21,253 bases of DNA from Chara braunii. Lineage: Eukaryota > Streptophyta > Charophyceae > Charales > Characeae. Shown one piece after another: positions 16,887 to 21,253 of this stretch. Position 1 is the first letter of the stretch. Every line of letters begins with the position of its first letter. Location: assembly GCA_003427395.1 (NCBI GenBank), contig BFEA01000302.1, forward strand, positions 982,969-1,004,221. Direction: 5' to 3'. The notes beneath the pieces are model-generated. The model made no database searches. It worked only from the letters and a program-made list of their open reading frames with translations, and was not told the DNA's origin. The translations under genes were made by a program, and so were the position numbers.

Positions 16887-18332
16887 TCGAGTGTTATGCC
16901 ATATGTAAGAGGGCTAAAGGGTTAATTACTTTAAGGATTAATGAACTATCTTAAGGGAAAAATAATTTGGGATTTGGGTGAGAGCACTTATTTTGGATGT
17001 GTGTGCCCGCTTATTTACGAGTGTAGTTTAAGTTGTCTCTTGATAGTTAGTAGATTTAGATACTTGTCATGTGTTGTTGTCAGAAAAGTTAATTTAAATT
17101 TTATCTTTTCAAATTAAGTTGGAGAGTTTGTATCTAATTTTGTATAAATTTTGGAATGACACTTTCGTTAGGGGAATTCGAAATTTTTACAAATCCAATA
17201 AGTTGGTCAAATTTGAAACTTCATTTTTGTAAGATTCAAGCTTGTATATATATAGTGTGATTAAAATATTGAACGTCTACCTCTCTAGGGGGAGGGATGT
17301 CTAAATTTTTGTTCATTCAGTAAGTCAGACAAAGTTTGGCCTTGTGACATCAAAATTATTTATAGCATTGATGTTTAGGCTTCATATAAATTTTACAAAC
17401 CTACTTTCTCTGGGCAAAGTGTTGTGGAAGCATCTACAAATTTAAAGAGTTTAGTTTCATTTTATCTATTGCAAATATGCAATTTTTGTTTACATGGTAT
17501 ATCTAAATTAATATTAATTTTGAGGCCTACTTTTTTTATGGGAAGTTATATTTAATTTTTTACTAAATTAGGGAGGTAGATATAAATCGGTTTTTAACTA
17601 AACTTAAAACTCACTTTGGCAAAGGAATCTAAAGGCTTTAACCTCTGTGAATTGCTTTGTTTCATTAGGCGGTTTTACCTTGAATTTTATTGAATAATAA
17701 CTTAAAAAGGTTTGAGAGTTTTTTTTTTTGAAGGTATTATGTGAATAAGGCAAGGGGTGTGAATGTAGAGAGTAATTGAAGTTGACCGCGTGTAGTGTGT
17801 CATATGTCGATGTGAAAGCTTTGCATTATTTTGCACGTATGCTTTTTGAAGTCAAGATTTGACTTGTCTGCGATCAATCCTATATTTCGAAGGCAGCCAG
17901 ATTGTGATTGTGAGAGTTGCCGTTTTGTATTAAACCATCTCACAATCGGTTTTGATTATGTACGAGGGTTTAACGGTTTTTGTTTTTTTTTTAATATAAA
18001 GAAAATGACAAATCCCCTTTAATATTTTATTGTTACTGTTTTATAGTTGGACATCATTTAGATCTGTGGCTCCCGTTAAAGTCAAACCCCTTGACTTATG
18101 GTAGGCCTCCAAAGATGAAGTCCCGTCCCCAGACAGACATTTGGCTGCCACAAAGGGTAAAAGCCCGCCTACCACTCCTTTTCGCAGTGTGCCCAAAAGG
18201 GTAGGACTTGCAATCGCATTCGCGTACATACTATTACGAAATTACTCTTTCAAGACGCGTGTAAGCCGACACTTCAGAGGGAGTACATAGTACGTCATAA
18301 TTGCGACTGCTTACATACTTATGAATGACTAA
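16887..18332. other. AT-rich gene-free stretch
   Basis: About 1.4 kb of AT-rich DNA with frequent stops in all frames and no RNA gene or clear repeat. Its composition differs sharply from the GC-balanced first 16 kb. A TATATATA run occurs at about 17245-17254. Confidence 0.6.
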
Positions 18333-18497
18333 TCGATATGATACAGTTTACGTTGCTCCTCTATTTATCTAGAGTTTTTCGCGCTCATCGATATGATACA
18401 GTTTACATCGCCCCTCTATTTATCTAGAGTTTTCCGTGCTCATCGATATGATACAGTTTACATTGCCCCTCTATTTATTTAGACTTTTCCGCGCGAC
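18333..18497 (+). repeat. Three 55-bp tandem units
   Basis: Units begin TCGATATGATACAGTTTAC at 18333, 18388 and 18443 and continue through CCTCTATTTATCTAGAG to TTTTCCGCGCTCA. The period is exactly 55 bp and divergence is low. Confidence 0.97.
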
Positions 18498-19081
18498 GGT
18501 GACTCACTATGTTGTCAAGAGGTTATAGGTCGAAAGTGAATGAGGGACTAGGCGTGACTCACATTTGAAGCTTCGGGTATTTTTGCAAAGAGTATCGTAT
18601 GGTTAGACTAACATCCTAGTCGCCCAGCGTAGAGCTAGCTTGGGAGATAGCCCCTAGAGCCTTGGCTCGCGCGCGGGTCTGATTAAGGTGTTTGAGCGCC
18701 CATACCCTATGCTACAACAAACAAGAAATGCCCTCAACCGCGTCACCTCTGCAATTGCACTCGAGAAGATTTTGCACGTGGTTCGGTACCTAACGGGGAT
18801 ATGCCTACCTGAGGGTGGTGACAACCCTTTGCATAGAGATAAGTTGTACCCCGCGTGATCTTTATCCTATCATAGGGGTTTATGAGAGGTACAGCGAACG
18901 CACTCCGCCGAAGCGATAATTGCTCTGCAAAAGAAAGTCCTACAAAATCCTACATCACGCGGTCAAGAGGGTACCCCTGCGGGATCGATGCGCTCAACAT
19001 TATGCTAAGGATTGAAGATTCATATGAGGCAAACGGTATACGTCGATGCTCGAATAGCAAGAACAAAGTCAGAAATGGATA
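18498..19081. other. Unassigned spacer
   Basis: GC-balanced sequence without a recognised domain. An imperfect stem (ATGC...GCAT around 18799-18835) and several GC-rich runs might be parts of a structured RNA such as group II intron domain I. I could not establish this by eye. Confidence 0.35.
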
Positions 19082-19315
19082 CCTCAATCTAACAAAACCC
19101 TCAAATGGACTGATTGTTTAGCCCAACAAGTTGCAACATTCTCAAACAGGGTTAGGGAATTGCCCCGACCTAACAAAACTTTTCAAATGGATTATCAATT
19201 TAGCCCAACATGTTGCAAGATCCTCGAATAGCGGGGATGGAGCTACGGATGAATACCTCGACCTAACATAACCCTTAAATTGACTAAAAGTTCAGCCCAC
19301 CACGTTGCAAAAGTG
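19082..19315 (+). repeat. Diverged ~81-92-bp tandem repeat, three units
   Basis: Units start near 19082, 19163 and 19255. They share (C)GACCTAACAAAACCCTT-, CAAATGGA(C/T)T-, TTTAGCCCAACA-GTTGCAA, and in part TCCTCGAATAGCGGGG. Indels make the period uneven. Confidence 0.85.
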
Positions 19316-19711
19316 AAGCCGCGACAAATCGAGACTCGACCTAGGCCTATGAGATATTCAAACTAATCTACTAAATCAGAAAGTAACTCACGATTATTCA
19401 GGATACAAATTGAAAAACAAAACCATACCAAACACTACATTGCAAAATAGACTCTCCTCTGTCTAGAAAATGAGGTTAGCGACCTTAAAGAACCTCAAAG
19501 GCCTCAAACATTTAGCAATATCCTTGAGACGACAAACCGAAACTCAAACGAGGCCTACGAGAAACAAAATTAATTTTAAGTGTCCCCCGTCACTGGAGCA
19601 AGGTTGAAAAAAATTGCACTTCATATTTTAACAATCTTTTTTCTTTTTCTAACATGGTGGTCAAGGCATTCCTTCAACAATAGGATCCTCCTTGTAGATG
19701 GTTCCAATCTA
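19316..19711. other. Unassigned spacer
   Basis: A-rich sequence with no gene, RNA or clear repeat. Some fragments (AAATCGAGACTCGACCTAGG, GACGACAAACCGAAACTC) may be worn pieces of the preceding repeat. Confidence 0.45.
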
Positions 19712-19788
19712 TTGGTGGGGAGCTCGACGTTGTGGAACTAGATCTGGTGTTGGTGGGGCACTCGAGGTTGTGGAAACTAGGTCTGGTG
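19712..19788 (+). repeat. 38-bp tandem pair
   Basis: TTGGTGGGGAGCTCGACGTT... at 19712 and TTGGTGGGGCACTCGAGGTT... at 19750 are adjacent copies, both ending TCTGGTG. Confidence 0.93.
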
Positions 19789-20213
19789 TCCCCTTTACGA
19801 GATTGAGGCTTGTATTTCATCTCCGATTATGATGAGCAGCATTGGCTACCCTCTTGCGAGGGGATTGACTACCCATCAGAGGTGAGAGAGGACCTCCTCC
19901 ATCCTTCCTTGCATGCCTCACTGTACTACTCGTGAGTTCATTATACACTTATATTCAACGAGGAACTCCTTACAAGCCACTCATTCTTCATTTTTATTTT
20001 TTCATTTTTTTAAAAGCATTTGGTGCAATTCAACTACCTCTCCGGTTTTGTTCTGGACCCCTTTCATCCAGAGCTGCATCCCGTTGCCAACTCATACACT
20101 GTCCTTCTATGCCTTCTTAAAATTGAGTTATATACAGTCACCCAAATTCACTCCCTCTCGTCTTAGTTGTTGATGACTCACCTTCGCACATGTTCTCTTG
20201 CCTTTTCTCTTGA
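19789..20213. other. Spacer where earlier RT domains would be expected
   Basis: The N-terminal fingers of the reverse transcriptase found just downstream should lie here. I could not recognise them, and overlapping short frames compete. Confidence 0.4.
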
Positions 20214-20629
20214 TGGTTTGTTGTTTCTGCCTTACTGGTCAATATTGCTTTGCACGGAAGGAGAATGCTTTGAATGAGTGAGCTTAGCAACAGGCGGCCG
20301 AAGGCCGAGTTATCCTAGTATATGCCGATGATTTCGTTGTTCTTCACAAGGTTCGAAAAGTTGTTCAGGGCGCTCTAGGTTTTCTATCATAATGACTCCA
20401 ACCCATGACCCTGCACTTTGTGCCTGATCAAACTCGCATAATCACTACGGGAGAAGGATTCCATTTCTTAGGACATGGCGTTCTCCACCTTGGCAAAGGC
20501 TCGAAGAGCAGACGTTTTGTGTCCGAATCCCACGGGCTCGTCAACAGAGTTGCGCCGTCCAAAAAATTACTAGAAATACTTCTTTCGCAAACTCGTTTTG
20601 TAATGGAGTTGTCCTCTACTTCCTATTAG
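20214..20629 (+). pseudogene. Group II intron-type reverse transcriptase relic
   Basis: Four motifs appear in the right order. At 20226-20258 (frame 3) SALLVNIALHG matches the SPLLANIALHG block of group II intron reverse transcriptases. At 20309-20350 (frame 2) VILVYADDFVVLHK holds the catalytic YADD (20321-20332). At 20408-20480 TLHFVPDQTRI and GEGFHFLGHGV match the KTRI...GFxFLGF block. At about 20550-20580 VAPSKKLLEIL matches the PSKK start of the thumb/domain X region. A frameshift lies between the first two motifs, and two adjacent in-frame stops (TAA TGA, 20390-20395) interrupt the rest. The FLG block and PSKK separate this from LINE and Ty3 enzymes. It is probably a nuclear copy of organellar or intron-derived DNA, or an old retroelement. 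The fingers and HNH regions are not seen. Confidence 0.8.
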
Positions 20630-20924
20630 TGACTCCCTTCAAGGGAGATTGCTTTTTGTTTATTCTATCCTAGCCAGCCGAGAGGGGGAAAGCAGGGCAA
20701 GTCGTCACACGTGGAAAACCGCCACCAAGAAACAAAAACTAAATAATGATTCCCTCAAAGCATTTTTTCATTTTTTTATAATCTGGCAGCTTGTGAAAAT
20801 ATTGTTTTATATCTAAAGCTTTGAGTGACAATAATTCAAAGTGTTGAAAACGCGTTCATATATGAAAAATGTGCAATGGCTGATTTTGCATGCACGGGTT
20901 GTCACGTGCAGGCTATGAAACACC
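20630..20924. other. Unassigned spacer
   Basis: AT-rich with an isolated ACACGTGG (G-box-like) at about 20706. GCCGAGAGGGGGAAAGC near 20677 vaguely recalls group II intron domain V but does not fold convincingly. Confidence 0.4.
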
Positions 20925-21040
20925 CTCGGCGGCGGCCATCCGCGGCCGAATCCGCGGACGCGCGGCTTTGAAGCCATGTGGCGGCCGCGCGGGAGCGTCT
21001 TTCAAAAAAGGGGAGACGCCACGTGGCGGCGCATCCCCGG
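20925..21040. other. GC-rich block with palindromic G-box
   Basis: A sharply GC- and CpG-rich island of about 115 bp lies within AT-rich DNA and has several overlapping inverted repeats (CCGCGG, GCGGCCGC). It ends with CGCCACGTGGCG (21017-21028), a perfect 12-bp palindrome centred on the CACGTG G-box. It could be part of a foldback element or a regulatory site; nothing decides between them. Confidence 0.6.
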
Positions 21041-21066
21041 CCCCCCCCCCCCCCCCAAAAAAAAAA
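21041..21066 (+). repeat. C16/A10 homopolymer junction
   Basis: A run of 16 C is followed immediately by 10 A. The lengths are likely inexact. Confidence 0.95.
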
Positions 21067-21161
21067 CACGAAAAAGATCAACTTTTGGATGGGGGGTATG
21101 GAAGAAATCGAAAGAAATTGAAAAAAAATAAAAAATGTATTTTTTTTTATTTTTTTTTTCG

Positions 21162-21195
<34 letters not shown>

Positions 21196-21253
21196 CATTG
21201 ATTGATTCATTGGTGGGGGCGGGGTTGCCCCTCCCCGCCTTTGATTGATTGAT
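21162..21253 (+). repeat. (GATT)n microsatellite
   Basis: GATT repeats run from about 21162 to 21208 with two CATT interruptions. A GC-rich hairpin-like insert (GGCGGGG / CCCCGCC) follows, and GATT units resume at 21242 to the window edge. Confidence 0.95.

Noticed and set aside
20670-20720. Group II intron domain V after the RT relic
   Set aside because: GCCGAGAGGGGGAAAGC resembles part of the motif, but the opposite strand of the stem is not convincing by eye.

Overview
This is a eukaryotic nuclear-type window made almost entirely of repeats, transposable-element relics and low-complexity DNA. I find no intact host gene and no bacterial-style operon. tRNA-derived SINEs, several palindromic MITEs, a plant-type LTR-retrotransposon primer binding site, a Ty3-like gag relic and GGGTTTA telomere-like motifs all suggest a plant or streptophyte alga. 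A charophyte such as Chara would fit, but the species cannot be fixed from sequence alone. A single N at 15230 marks an assembly join.

Layout. 1-2030: a (TC)n tract, a dimeric tRNA-derived SINE-like unit, the first copy of a CTACCGTCTTC palindromic MITE, and a clear 414-bp SINE on the minus strand with an A-rich tail and a 12-bp target-site duplication. 2031-5404: three more foldback/MITE-type elements (2535, 3569, 4151), a 191-bp tandem duplication, a 16-bp perfect hairpin and two long poly-T runs. 5405-7230: two 111-bp copies of the CTACCGTCTTC MITE and an unrecognised open frame on the minus strand. 7600-9045: about 1.4 kb of nearly pure pyrimidine on the plus strand, with five copies of a conserved core containing GCCACGTCA. 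9771-10619: an unusually long open frame that matches the 3' end (reverse-transcriptase zinc-binding region) of a LINE ORF2. 10832-11236: tandem repeats, including a 9-bp telomere-like periodicity.

12919-15767: a degenerate primer binding site, then a broken Ty3-type gag (capsid-like stretch, nucleocapsid zinc knuckle with lost ligands, linker). The gag is interrupted by a duplication around the N. 16081-16886: an irregular array of at least eleven copies of a ~24-nt repeat, many with complementary ends, which is the least explained structure here. 16887-18332 is AT-rich without recognisable content. 18333-19788 holds three separate tandem-repeat blocks. 20214-20629 is a relic of a group II intron-type reverse transcriptase (SALLVNIALHG, YADD, TRI...GFHFLG and PSKK motifs) broken by a frameshift and two adjacent in-frame stops. 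The window ends in a GC-rich block with a palindromic G-box, a C16/A10 junction and a (GATT)n microsatellite.

The coding pieces are independent relics of different mobile elements and do not form a pathway.
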